DNA of 28,420 nt from NCBI GenBank assembly GCA_021784975.1, contig JAJYGU010000384.1:1-28420 (forward strand), given 5' to 3'. Positions 15,956-24,060 of the stretch are shown one piece after another. The notes beneath the pieces are model-generated. The model had not been told where the DNA came from, searched no databases, and was given only the letters and a program-made list of their open reading frames with translations. Each line of letters opens with the position of its first letter. The stretch's first letter is position 1. A program made the position numbers and the translations under genes. This DNA is from Planctomycetota bacterium (GTDB lineage Bacteria > Planctomycetota > Planctomycetia > Pirellulales > Thermoguttaceae).

Positions 15956-16996
15956 TTAGACTTCCACCGGCCTCCCGCAAATCACCGATTCAGTCTGCTT
16001 CTGGCACAGCACCACCGCGTCGCGGGCTAGTTCGCCAGCCAAGAGCGCCGAGGGCTTGTTGGCGGCCACCGAACGGACCACATCGCTCAATTCGGCCACG
16101 AAGGCGTCGGTGGGATCGGCCGAGCCAAGCTCCGGCCGGCTTACTGCGCCGTCGTCGCTCAACACCGTCAGCGGCAGCACCACGTCGCCGGCCTTGGGCA
16201 TGGCCATGTAATCGAAGAACAGGGTGGCCTTCTCCAGATAGATTTCGTACCCGTGGGTGAACGGCCGGCCTTGCTGATGGACCACGCCACTGGCGGCCGA
16301 CACCACCTTGGGCTCGTCGAAGAGGAATTGGGTGGTAAATCGCTCGACCACCTGGCCGCGCATCGTTCCCACGCTATAAACGGCCTTCGGCATGCCGCAC
16401 ACCAGGCGAATGAAGTGGGCGTCGTGTACGTGCAAATCGAGCATGGGCCCGCCGGTCGTCTCGGGGTTGAAGAAGTCGGGCAGCCAGGCGGGATCGGAGA
16501 TGATGCGTTTGAAATAGCCGCCCAGCAGGCGGCCGTACCTGCCGCTCTTGATGGCTTCGTAGGCAAACTTGTACTCGGGATGGAACGGCAACACGTGGCC
16601 GATCATCAGCAGCTTGCCGAGTTCCTGGGCGGTCTCCGTCATCCGTTGGGCGTCGGATACCTGCAGGGCGATCGGTTTCTCGCAGAAGACGTGTTTGCCG
16701 GCCCGCAGGGCGGCGATTGTCACCTTAGCGTGCCAAGAGGGCGGCAGGCAGACGTCAATCAGATCGAGGTTCCTATCGGCCAGCAGGTCGTCGAGCTCGC
16801 CGTAACGGGCGATGCCGGAAAGGTCCATCATCTGGCCGCGCGGCCCGAAATTGCCCTGGATCGAGGTCCAATCGCCGGCCAGCCGCACGGCGTCCTTCTC
16901 GCACAGCGCCGCCACCTTCACCCCGTCGATCTTCTGGTAGGCGTTGTAATGGGTCATACCCATAAAACCGAGCCCGGCGATGCCGACGCGAATCAT
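15956..16996 (-). CDS. Gfo/Idh/MocA-family oxidoreductase
   Basis: A 346-residue NAD(P)-dependent dehydrogenase of the glucose-fructose oxidoreductase/inositol dehydrogenase family. The N-terminal Rossmann motif GIAGLGFMG (residues 5-13) binds the dinucleotide. The conserved EKP is at 106-108 and supplies the catalytic-site lysine. A His-rich active-site segment, DLHVHDAHF, begins at 187. The substrate is probably a sugar or cyclitol but cannot be specified; the family is greatly expanded in planctomycetes. A strong AAAGGAG ribosome-binding site lies about 7 bases before ATG. No sugar-pathway neighbours are present. Confidence 0.9.
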   Translation of the reverse strand: MIRVGIAGLGFMGMTHYNAYQKIDGVKVAALCEKDAVRLAGDWTSIQGNFGPRGQMMDLSGIARYGELDDLLADRNLDLIDVCLPPSWHAKVTIAALRAGKHVFCEKPIALQVSDAQRMTETAQELGKLLMIGHVLPFHPEYKFAYEAIKSGRYGRLLGGYFKRIISDPAWLPDFFNPETTGGPMLDLHVHDAHFIRLVCGMPKAVYSVGTMRGQVVERFTTQFLFDEPKVVSAASGVVHQQGRPFTHGYEIYLEKATLFFDYMAMPKAGDVVLPLTVLSDDGAVSRPELGSADPTDAFVAELSDVVRSVAANKPSALLAGELARDAVVLCQKQTESVICGRPVEV

Positions 16997-17008
16997 GTGT
17001 GTGCTCCT

Positions 17009-17866
17009 TTACGGGTGACGGGGACTGTCCCAATTTTCGCGGCAGGAGGCCGCAAAAATGGGACTGTCCCCCTCAGCAGTCAGCTTCTGCAATATAAATA
17101 CCGTGTCCGACATTTGGTTGTCCAGCTTCAAGGGATGCTCGATATCGTACCAGAAGTCGTACACGCCGCACAGCCGCAGCCTCGGCACCTTCGACAGCAG
17201 CCGGCGGAACTGGGCCGCCGTGTAGAGCCGCAAGGGAAACTCGTCGCGGAGCCGCTTCAGGCGGTCCCGCCGGCGGACCAGCAGGCTGATGCGGAGCGTT
17301 TCCAAGCGTCGTCGTCGGCTGCTGCTCAAGACCCGCAGGGTGACGGTGACCTGGGTGCATCCGAGCCGTTCCGTCCAGCGTTCGGTGCACTCCTCCGAGG
17401 CGTCCGGCGGCAGCAGGTGAAAACCCAAGATATAGACGCCGCCGGGCCGCAGGCTGGCGGCCACGCACTCGAGGTGCTGTTGGGCCGCCTGTTCGCTCAA
17501 CAGGTGGCGAAAGCTGTCGAAGGTGCAATAGGCGGCATCGACCGGCCTGGCCAGGCAAAAGTCGGCCATGTCGGCCAAGAAAATGTCCGCCCGCAGACCT
17601 CGCCGCGCCAGCCGTCGCCGCAGAAACTTGAGCGCCGGCTGGTTGAGGTCCAGCCCGGTCATCCGATAGCCGCGGGCGGCCAATTCCGCCACCAGCCGCC
17701 CGCTCCCGCAGGCCGGCTCGAGCAGCCGTCTTACCGGAAAAGAACAGTATTTGCGGCAGGCGGCTTCAACGAAGTTTGCCTCCGGGCCGGTTTCGCTCTT
17801 GAAGGCCAGGTCGTAGTAACGAGGATGGTCATACCAGCTTTCCTGCGCGACTTTAGCCGATGCCAC
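17009..17866 (-). CDS. Class I SAM-dependent methyltransferase
   Basis: A 285-residue methyltransferase with motif I LLEPACGSGRLVAEL (residues 48-62) and the acidic motif II GLDLNQPALKF shortly after; the later segment DAAYCTFDSFRHLL covers motif IV/post. The substrate is unknown. The start is a GTG preceded by a G-rich stretch. The last 21 codons (about 265-285, beginning EGDSPIFAAS) are encoded by the palindromic repeat at 17020-17071 and are not part of the fold, so the original stop was probably displaced by repeat insertion. It lies 12 bp from the oxidoreductase start on the same strand. Confidence 0.85.
   Translation of the reverse strand: MASAKVAQESWYDHPRYYDLAFKSETGPEANFVEAACRKYCSFPVRRLLEPACGSGRLVAELAARGYRMTGLDLNQPALKFLRRRLARRGLRADIFLADMADFCLARPVDAAYCTFDSFRHLLSEQAAQQHLECVAASLRPGGVYILGFHLLPPDASEECTERWTERLGCTQVTVTLRVLSSSRRRRLETLRISLLVRRRDRLKRLRDEFPLRLYTAAQFRRLLSKVPRLRLCGVYDFWYDIEHPLKLDNQMSDTVFILQKLTAEGDSPIFAASCRENWDSPRHP
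17020..17071. repeat. Palindromic repeat, GGGACTGTCCC family, copy 1
   Basis: The arms at 17020-17043 and 17049-17071 are imperfect reverse complements (outer GGGGACTGTCCC, A/T-rich middle, inner GCGGC/GCCGC) around a 5-base AGGAG loop. The element overlaps the 3' end of the methyltransferase gene and supplies its last codons. A related copy is at 24061-24098. Confidence 0.8.
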
Positions 17867-17904
17867 TGTTGTCCCCCGTGCCGCGGTGTATATGGGGCCG
17901 CATC

Positions 17905-18825
17905 TTACGACCCCTCAGCGAAGAGGGCCTCGACAAAGGGCTCGGCCTCAAAGAGGGCCAAATCCTCGGCCTTTTCGCCGACGCCGATATACTTGACCGG
18001 CAGGCCGACCTGCTTGCGGATCGCCACCACGACGCCGCCTTTGGCAGTGCCATCGAGCTTGGCCAGCACCAGGCCGGTACAGCGGACGGCGTCGGTGAAG
18101 TGCTTGGCCTGGCTGATGCCGTTCTGCCCGGTGGTGGCGTCGAGGACCAAGAGCACTTCGTGCGGCGATTCGGGAATCTGCTTGCTCAGCACGCGGTGAA
18201 TCTTGGTCAACTGCTGCATGAGGTTCTGCTGGGTTTGCAAGCGGCCGGCGGTGTCGACAATGCACAGGTCGGCGGCCGTTTCCACTGCCCGTGCCACCGC
18301 TCGATGGGCCACGCTGGCCGGGTCGCTGCCTTGCGGGCCAGTGACGATCTCTGCCCCCAATCGCCCGGCCCAGATGGTCAACTGCTCGACGGCCGCGGCG
18401 CGGAAGGTATCGGCAGCCCCGAGGACAACTTTCTTGCCGTCGTCGCTGAACATGTTCGCCAGCTTGGCAATCGAGGTGGTCTTGCCGCAGCCGTTCACGC
18501 CGGCCACCATGATCACCGTCGGTCCGCTGGCGGCAAGATGGATCGGCTCGGCCGGCTGGGCCAGCAGGGCCTTGAGCTTCTGTTTGATCTCCTCGACGAT
18601 CTCGATCATTTCCACGACGCGAGCCCGGAAGCGTTCGCCGATGTCGTCGACGATCTCCTGGGCGGCATCGACGCCCATATCCGTGCGGACGAGTTTCTCA
18701 AACAGCTCGTCGAGGAAACCCGCATCGACCAGCCGGCCCTCGGCCCGAAAGAGGTCGCGGATGTCGGTATTGAGAAGCTGCTTGGTCTTGGCCAGACCTT
18801 GCTTGAACTTGTCGAAGAGGCCCAT
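17905..18825 (-). CDS. ftsY: Signal recognition particle receptor FtsY
   Basis: A 306-residue SRP-type GTPase that docks the SRP-ribosome complex at the membrane. The N domain is residues 1 to about 92. The G domain has P-loop GVNGCGKTT (109-117), the DTFRAAAVEQL segment, DTAGRLQTQQNLMQQL and TKLDGTAKGG. The acidic A domain of E. coli FtsY is absent, giving the minimal NG form common in many phyla. The N domain is duplicated as a separate upstream gene (18896-19171). A GGGATTA heptamer array begins 11 bp upstream of the start codon and leaves no recognisable Shine-Dalgarno. Confidence 0.97.
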   Translation of the reverse strand: MGLFDKFKQGLAKTKQLLNTDIRDLFRAEGRLVDAGFLDELFEKLVRTDMGVDAAQEIVDDIGERFRARVVEMIEIVEEIKQKLKALLAQPAEPIHLAASGPTVIMVAGVNGCGKTTSIAKLANMFSDDGKKVVLGAADTFRAAAVEQLTIWAGRLGAEIVTGPQGSDPASVAHRAVARAVETAADLCIVDTAGRLQTQQNLMQQLTKIHRVLSKQIPESPHEVLLVLDATTGQNGISQAKHFTDAVRCTGLVLAKLDGTAKGGVVVAIRKQVGLPVKYIGVGEKAEDLALFEAEPFVEALFAEGS

Positions 18826-18835
18826 GGAGCAGAGG

Positions 18836-18876
18836 GGGATTAGGGATTAGGGATTAGGGATTAGGGATTAGGGATT
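18836..18876. repeat. GGGATTA heptamer tandem array
   Basis: About 5.9 perfect copies of GGGATTA on the plus strand, directly upstream of ftsY (minus strand). A second array in opposite orientation lies at 19219-19253, on the other side of the FtsY N-domain duplicate. Confidence 0.9.
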
Positions 18877-18895
18877 GGGCATCAGAGATCAGTGG

Positions 18896-19171
18896 TCAGG
18901 ATGCGGAGAGCATCGCCTTGATTTTCCCTTTAATCTCGTCGGCGATCACCTTCAGTTCGACTACGCGTGACTGGTAGCGATCGCGAATATCGGCGACGAT
19001 TTCGCGCGCGGCGTCAATTCCCATGTCCGTACGCACGAGGGTATTGAACAATTCGTCGAGAAAGACCTTATCGACCAGCCGGCCCTCGGCCCGGAATAGG
19101 TCGCGGATATCGGTGTCGAGCGTTTGCCTGAGCTCCGTCAGAGCTTGTTTCAATGTGTCGGGGAGACGCAT
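18896..19171 (-). CDS. Stand-alone FtsY N-domain paralog
   Basis: A 91-residue protein that aligns without gaps to FtsY residues 1-91; by hand count 57 of the first 90 positions are identical, including an unbroken TDIRDLFRAEGRLVD block at residues 20-34. It consists only of the four-helix N domain: the stop falls exactly where the G domain would begin, and no GTPase sequence follows before the heptamer array. Substitutions are largely conservative and the frame is intact, so this looks like a maintained paralog rather than decay. No Shine-Dalgarno is seen. A regulatory or SRP-binding role is possible but not shown. It lies between nusB and ftsY on the same strand. Confidence 0.85.
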   Translation of the reverse strand: MRLPDTLKQALTELRQTLDTDIRDLFRAEGRLVDKVFLDELFNTLVRTDMGIDAAREIVADIRDRYQSRVVELKVIADEIKGKIKAMLSAS

Positions 19172-19218
19172 GGCGTGGATTGTGATGACGGGTTCGAGAG
19201 TGGGCGGACGGTGGTATC

Positions 19219-19253
19219 TAATCCCTGATCCCTAATCTCTGATCCCTAATCCC
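19219..19253. repeat. Inverted TAATCCC/TGATCCC heptamer array
   Basis: Five consecutive heptamers (TAATCCC, TGATCCC, TAATCTC, TGATCCC, TAATCCC), the reverse complement of the array at 18836-18876 with some divergence. It overlaps the last codons and stop of nusB. Confidence 0.85.
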
Positions 19254-19663
19254 TTATCGGTGGTTTCTTTCTGCTGTAGCACTTGATCGAGTACGCCGTT
19301 GACGAACTGGGAAGATTGCGCCGAGCCAAAACGTTTGGCAAGCTCGATAGCTTCGTCGATGGCGACGCGGCCGGGGGTGTCGGAAAACAGGATCTCGTAG
19401 GCGCCGAGACGCAAGACGTTGCGATCGGTGGCGGCCATGCGCTTCAAGCTCCAATGGGCGGCGATCTCTTCGAGGCGGGCGTCAATCTCCGGCCGGTTCT
19501 TCCGCACGCCGGCAACCAGTTCGCGGGCGAAGGCGATCATGTCGTCCGCCCTTAGTCGCCGTCCGATGAAACGGTCCCCTTCGGCAGGATTGCCGCGCGG
19601 ATTGAGGTCATCCTGATACAGGACCTGGAAGGCGACCTCGCGTGATTGGCTACGGCGGAGCAT
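19232..19663 (-). CDS. nusB: Transcription antitermination factor NusB
   Basis: A 143-residue all-helical RNA-binding protein that, with NusE (S10), binds boxA RNA and prevents premature termination in rRNA operons. Family signatures are the N-terminal RRSQSREVAFQVLYQ and the C-terminal IDEAIELAKRF followed by FVNGVLDQV. The final residues, GLGIRD and the stop, are encoded by the heptamer array and extend past the normal end of the fold. Located after ribH with a 33-bp gap, the standard order. Confidence 0.95.
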   Translation of the reverse strand: MLRRSQSREVAFQVLYQDDLNPRGNPAEGDRFIGRRLRADDMIAFARELVAGVRKNRPEIDARLEEIAAHWSLKRMAATDRNVLRLGAYEILFSDTPGRVAIDEAIELAKRFGSAQSSQFVNGVLDQVLQQKETTDKGLGIRD

Positions 19664-19696
19664 GGGAGCGGGGATATGGTCAGGCTGTGGGTAAAA

Positions 19697-20215
19697 TCAC
19701 TTCGTCAATTTCGACATCAAGTTCACCATTTCCAACGCCGCCATCGCGCAATCGATGCCTTTGTTGCCAAGGCGGCTCTCGGGCACATCTTTGCCGGTAG
19801 TTGCCGTGCTGCCGCCGCTACGGGCGATGGCCTGCTCCAAGGTGTTACAGGTGAGGATGCCGAACAGCACCGGCAGGCCGTAGTGGACGCCGATTTCGCT
19901 CAGCGAGACGCTGACGGCACGGTTGATGTGCTGGTCGTGGCTGGTTTCGCCGCGGATCACCGCCCCCAGGCACAGAATGGCGGCATAGCGGCCGCTGTCG
20001 GCTAACTGATTAACCACGGTGGGGATTTCAAAGGCCCCGGGGACCCAGGCTACGTCGATCCGTTGGTCCGCCACGCCGGCGGCCGTGAGCGTTTGCACCG
20101 CCCCTTCCAGCAGCCGCGACGTAATCGACTCGTTGAAACGCGACACCACAATGGCGAAACGGGCCTTGCCGACCGCCGATCCGCCAGTTTCCTCTCCTCG
20201 GTACACGTTGGGCAT
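19697..20215 (-). CDS. ribH: 6,7-dimethyl-8-ribityllumazine synthase
   Basis: A 172-residue enzyme of riboflavin synthesis that condenses 5-amino-6-ribitylamino-uracil with dihydroxybutanone phosphate. Signature segments: ARFAIVVSRFNESIT, WVPGAFEIP, the active-site GAVIRGETSHDQHI with His93, and PVLFGILTCNTLEQA. A GAGG ribosome-binding site lies about 5 bases before ATG. The other rib genes are not in this window. It is cotranscribed with nusB and follows rho by 34 bp. Confidence 0.96.
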   Translation of the reverse strand: MPNVYRGEETGGSAVGKARFAIVVSRFNESITSRLLEGAVQTLTAAGVADQRIDVAWVPGAFEIPTVVNQLADSGRYAAILCLGAVIRGETSHDQHINRAVSVSLSEIGVHYGLPVLFGILTCNTLEQAIARSGGSTATTGKDVPESRLGNKGIDCAMAALEMVNLMSKLTK

Positions 20216-20236
20216 GGCATCCTCACTCTGGGCCGA

Positions 20237-20251
20237 AAGGGACCGTCCCTT
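20237..20251. repeat. Short palindrome at the rho stop codon
   Basis: AAGGGAC-C-GTCCCTT is a perfect 7-bp inverted repeat overlapping the rho stop. Its core resembles the GGGACTGTCCC repeat family; it could be a remnant or a small 3' hairpin. Confidence 0.45.
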
Positions 20252-21725
20252 ATATCTTCATGTTCATGCTCATCAGGAACTCGGCGTTAGTCTTGGTCTT
20301 TTGTAATCGCGTGGTGAGCAACTCCATCGCGTCGGGCGGGTTCATGTCGTTCAAGACCCGGCGGAGAATGCAGATCCGCCGGTATTCCTCGGGGTCCAAC
20401 AACATCTCCTCCTTGCGGGTGCCGCTGCGGTTGATGTCGATGGCCGGCCAGATCCGCCGGTCGACCAGCTTCCGATCGAGCACGATCTCCTGGTTGCCGG
20501 TCCCCTTGAACTCCTCAAAAATCACCTCGTCCATGCGGCTGCCGGTATCGATCAGGGCAGTCCCGATCACCGTCAGCGAGCCCCCTTCCTCGACCTTTCG
20601 CGCCGAGCCGAAAAATCGCTTCGGCCGCGTCAGGGCGTTGGCATCGACGCCGCCGGAGAGGAGCTTGCCGGAATTGGGGCACTCGGAGTTCCACGCCCGC
20701 GCCAGCCGGGTGATGGAATCCAGGAAGATCAGCACGTCGTGGCCATACTCGACCATCCGCTTGGCCTTCTCCAGCACCATTTCCGAGACCTGGATGTGCC
20801 GGGTGGCCGGCTCGTCGAAGGTGGAGCTGATGACCTCGCAGTTGGCGCCCTTGATCTGCCGCTCCATGTCGGTGACTTCTTCCGGCCGCTCGTCGATCAA
20901 CAGCATAAAGACATAGAGGTCGGGATAGTTCGCCAGGGCCGCTTTGGCCATCTTTTGCATGAGAATCGTCTTGCCGGCCCGCGGCGGACTGACGATCAAG
21001 CCGCGTTGGCCGAAGCCGATGGGCACGATCAGATCGACCACCCGCATCTCGACCTCCTTGGCGGTGGTCTCCATGCGAATCCGGGTATCGGGGTGCAGCG
21101 GGGTGAGCTCGTCGAAGGCGACTTTGCTTGACAGTAGGTTGGGGTCCTCATAGTTGATGGCTTCCACCCGGAGCAGGGCAAAATAGCGCTCGTTTTCCTT
21201 CGGCGGCCGGATCTGGCCGGAGATGGTGGCCCCCGTCTTCAACCCGAAGCGGCGAATCTGGCTGGGAGAGACATAGATGTCGTCCGGGCAGGAGAGGTAG
21301 TGGTAGTCGGAGCTGCGCAGGAAGCCGAAGCCGTCGGGCAGGATCTCCAGCGTCCCCTCGCCGTACATCAGCCCGTTGAGCTTGACCCGTTCCTTGAGGA
21401 TTTTGAAGATCAGGTCTTGTTTCTTGACGCCGGCGTAGTCGCTGAGATTTTCCTTGCGGGCCTCCTCGATCAACTCGGCCATCGACATCCGTTGCAGTTC
21501 GGCGATGTGGGTGTCGCCGGTCTGCTTGACCTGTTCGTAGTGTTTGCGGATGTCTTCCTTGCTTCGAGAGCCTTCGGCGGCGATTTCCTCGGCCAGCGAG
21601 AGAGGCTCTTCGCGATCCAGCGCCCGGAGGGCTTCCTCGATGCTGGGCCGGGGCTGGCTTGCCACTGGCACCGCGGGAGGATCGTGCTCCTCCCGTTCGG
21701 CCGAAGGTTCTGGTTCCCTGGTCAT
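20250..21725 (-). CDS. rho: Transcription termination factor Rho
   Basis: A 491-residue hexameric RNA-dependent ATPase that releases RNA polymerase at Rho-dependent terminators. The RNA-binding domain has the RNP-like DGFGFLRS (about 131-138). The motor domain has Walker A SPPRAGKT (246-252), Walker B LLIDERPEEVTD, the Q-loop/R-loop region FDEPATRHIQVSEMVLEKAK, and ends DAMELLTTRLQKTKTNAEFL. About 75 acidic, low-complexity residues precede the usual start, an extension common outside the Proteobacteria. AGGAG lies 9 bases before ATG. Confidence 0.97.
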   Translation of the reverse strand: MTREPEPSAEREEHDPPAVPVASQPRPSIEEALRALDREEPLSLAEEIAAEGSRSKEDIRKHYEQVKQTGDTHIAELQRMSMAELIEEARKENLSDYAGVKKQDLIFKILKERVKLNGLMYGEGTLEILPDGFGFLRSSDYHYLSCPDDIYVSPSQIRRFGLKTGATISGQIRPPKENERYFALLRVEAINYEDPNLLSSKVAFDELTPLHPDTRIRMETTAKEVEMRVVDLIVPIGFGQRGLIVSPPRAGKTILMQKMAKAALANYPDLYVFMLLIDERPEEVTDMERQIKGANCEVISSTFDEPATRHIQVSEMVLEKAKRMVEYGHDVLIFLDSITRLARAWNSECPNSGKLLSGGVDANALTRPKRFFGSARKVEEGGSLTVIGTALIDTGSRMDEVIFEEFKGTGNQEIVLDRKLVDRRIWPAIDINRSGTRKEEMLLDPEEYRRICILRRVLNDMNPPDAMELLTTRLQKTKTNAEFLMSMNMKI

Positions 21726-21802
21726 AAGACAGCACTCCTGAGAAGTTGGGTGGGCCGACGCGCGGAAGGCGTCAGCGGTAGGTTAGGATCGGGTACGAAA
21801 CG

Positions 21803-22390
21803 TCAATCCAGGCGCGCCCACAACTGCTCGACCTGGGCCCGCGTCTGTTCTGGACTGCCGGAATTGTCCAGGATCGCATGGGCCCGCTCGCGCTTGCGAT
21901 CCAAGGGTTCCTGGGCCTCCTCGCGGGCTGCAAATTCCTCCTCGGTCCAGCCGCGCGTCATGGCCCGCGCCAGCCGGGCCTCCCGTGGACATTCCACAAA
22001 AACCAGTTGTTGGCAGCCGTCGGCCAGCCCGGCTTCCACCAGCAAAGCGGCGTCGAGAATGGCCACCCGCACGCCACCGGCCGCCAGCGATTCGGCCTGC
22101 TGCCGTAGGCGGCGGACAATTTCCGGATGGGTGATCTGTTCCAGGTATCGCCGTTCTCCGTCCGCCGATCGGAAAACCATGCCCGCCAGCCGCTTGCGAT
22201 CGATCCGGCCATCCTCGCCAAAAATCCTCTCTCCCCATCGTTGGCGGGCTGCTGCTTCGACGTCGGGCAGCCGCAACACCTCATGTCCAATGCGGTCGGC
22301 GTCCAGTAAGCCGGCCCCAAGTTGGGCAAATTGTCGGGCCACCATGCTCTTGCCGCTGCCTACACCACCCAATAGGCCAATAATCCACAT
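21803..22390 (-). CDS. coaE: Dephospho-CoA kinase
   Basis: A 195-residue P-loop kinase that phosphorylates dephospho-CoA in the last step of CoA synthesis. P-loop GGVGSGKS at residues 8-15; also DADRIGHEVL, the substrate-binding region around ITHPEIVRRL, and the late RGWTEEEFAAREEAQ typical of CoaE. The frame is open 60 codons further upstream but those residues are Arg/Cys-rich and not protein-like, so the start MWIIGLLGG is chosen. It precedes rho by 77 bp on the same strand. Confidence 0.93.
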   Translation of the reverse strand: MWIIGLLGGVGSGKSMVARQFAQLGAGLLDADRIGHEVLRLPDVEAAARQRWGERIFGEDGRIDRKRLAGMVFRSADGERRYLEQITHPEIVRRLRQQAESLAAGGVRVAILDAALLVEAGLADGCQQLVFVECPREARLARAMTRGWTEEEFAAREEAQEPLDRKRERAHAILDNSGSPEQTRAQVEQLWARLD

Positions 22391-23027
22391 GCAGCGACCC
22401 GCAGACGTTCCAAGTCGAGACGAATTTCTACCGCTGCATGTCCAATCAGGCTGGTCGCCGAGTCTATCACAAGGCTGACGTCGGCGTACTGGGCGAGGTT
22501 CCGTTGTCGACCGACAGCGACAAGCACTCCGCGGACTGCGAAGCGCCTCCGTTACGAATATGTCTAGCATATCCCGTCTGGCAAATTCTGGCTAGAGCCG
22601 GATGGCTGAATTTCCCGTCACCCCCTTATTAAGAGTTATAATTGACCACCCGATAAACAAAACGTCTTGCCGGTTCATCTTCACCTCTGCCGCTTCGGCA
22701 TACGTCCCGGGCGCAAATTGAAACGTTTATCCGCTGCCGGTACGCCGGCAATTCCCGGTGGACGGCCGCGACGTTCCATCGCCGCTAGACGATTCAGTTC
22801 AACCCGTGCGTCCTGCATACCCGGAAAATGCCGTCTGGCTGACTTGCGCTGTTTACCTTACGTGTCACTCGCATTTTCACATGGTAGGCGCTCGGCGGGT
22901 CTGCCTAGTCTTTCCAGTTGATGACTTGCCAAAACTTCGCGGAGGGCACCGCCCGGTTCGGCCGATGAGTAGACAGAGGGCAGGACTGAATCGGACCAAG
23001 CACCCCTGTCAAGTGCAGGTGCCAACT
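22391..23027. other. 637-bp intergenic region without a recognisable gene
   Basis: A divergent spacer between coaE (minus) and the WD40 gene (plus). I see no conserved protein in either strand. An A/T-rich patch at about 22625-22665 contains TATAAT at 22637-22642 on the plus strand but no matching -35, so a promoter there is only a possibility. Confidence 0.5.
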
Positions 23028-24050
23028 ATGTTGCAACCGAGCTTTCGGATCGCATTGGCGGCTTCTTCGCTGACGCTCTGGAGCGGCTCCATGGCATGGG
23101 CCACCGAACGGGTCGCGGAGGTCCAGGCCGTTAAAGTGGTGCAACTGGCAGCGCCCGATAACCTCGAAAAACCGCCGGTGATCTCGGGAATGGCGCTGAA
23201 TCTCACCGGAAAGCTGCTGGCCACGGTGGGCGATGACCACCTGGTATACCTGTTCGATCTCGATTACGGCCGGCCCGTGCAGCGGCTCGCCGGGCATTTC
23301 GATTGGGTCAAGGCGGCGGCCTTTCGTCCCTTCGTCGACATGCTGGCCACCGGTGGTGCCGACCGGCGCGTCTGTCTGTGGGAGACCTTGGCCAAGGGCC
23401 CGCCGCGGACCCTGCCGGAGTTGACCGCGGCCATCTCTACCTTGGCCTACAGCCCGGACGGCGGCACGCTGGCCGCTGCCGGTTTCGACGACCGGGTCTG
23501 GCTGTTCAATGCCGACAGCGGACAACTGGTTCGTGAATTGGCCGGCCCGGGGACCGACCTCCGCGCCCTGGCCTTTTCGACCGACGGGGCTCGGCTGGCG
23601 GCGGCCGGACGCTCGGGCGTAGTGCGCACCTGGCAGTGCTCCAGCGGCCAGCAAATGGCCGAAGTCCCCATCTCGAACCGGCGGATTTACGCGCTCGCCT
23701 ATTCTCCGGATGGAAAACTCTTGGCCGCCGCCGGGCAGCAACGCGTCATCTGGCTGCTTGACGGCGTCACCGGCCAGGTGGTGGCCCAATTGCCCCAGCG
23801 GCCGGGCGAGGTGCGGGCGTTGTGCTTCTGCGGCGACCGGCTGTTGGCCTCCGGCGGCAGCAACAATCTCGTACGGCTCTGGGACGTGGCCGCCCGCCAA
23901 GAGAAATGCCGCTTCGTCGGCCACACGGGCTCGATCGCCACCCTGGTTTACGACGCCAAGAACGGCACCCTGCTGTCCGGCAGCTTCGACACCACCGTCC
24001 GCGTGTGGGCCGTGGCCGGCCAGCAGCGCAGCGAGTTGACGCAGAGGTAA
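23028..24050 (+). CDS. Secreted seven-bladed WD40 repeat protein
   Basis: A 340-residue protein with a signal peptide (cleavage probably after AWA near residue 25) and seven WD40-type repeats, enough for one closed beta-propeller. Repeat cores are visible as LLATVGDDHLVYLFD, MLATGGADRRVCLWE, TLAAAGFDDRVWLFN, RLAAAGRSGVVRTWQ, LLAAAGQQRVIWLLD, LLASGGSNNLVRLWD and TLLSGSFDTTVRVWA. It has no enzymatic domain and probably acts as an extracytoplasmic binding platform. Upstream in-frame ATGs (22758, 22881) are rejected because the signal peptide begins at 23028. No clear ribosome-binding site. Confidence 0.88.
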   Translation: MLQPSFRIALAASSLTLWSGSMAWATERVAEVQAVKVVQLAAPDNLEKPPVISGMALNLTGKLLATVGDDHLVYLFDLDYGRPVQRLAGHFDWVKAAAFRPFVDMLATGGADRRVCLWETLAKGPPRTLPELTAAISTLAYSPDGGTLAAAGFDDRVWLFNADSGQLVRELAGPGTDLRALAFSTDGARLAAAGRSGVVRTWQCSSGQQMAEVPISNRRIYALAYSPDGKLLAAAGQQRVIWLLDGVTGQVVAQLPQRPGEVRALCFCGDRLLASGGSNNLVRLWDVAARQEKCRFVGHTGSIATLVYDAKNGTLLSGSFDTTVRVWAVAGQQRSELTQR

Positions 24051-24060
24051 CGCGGAAACT

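Noticed and set aside
16253..18199. Plus-strand open frame of 648 codons opposite the oxidoreductase, methyltransferase and ftsY
   Set aside because: Antisense to three conserved genes and passes through the palindromic repeat; not protein-like.
18836..18876. Telomere-like repeat suggesting a linear replicon end
   Set aside because: GGGATTA is an internal array of about six units within a conserved chromosomal operon, with an inverted partner nearby; no replicon end is implied.
22758..23027. N-terminal extension of the WD40 protein from upstream in-frame ATGs
   Set aside because: The extra 90 residues are Cys/Arg/Pro-rich without homology-like pattern and would bury a good signal peptide at 23028.
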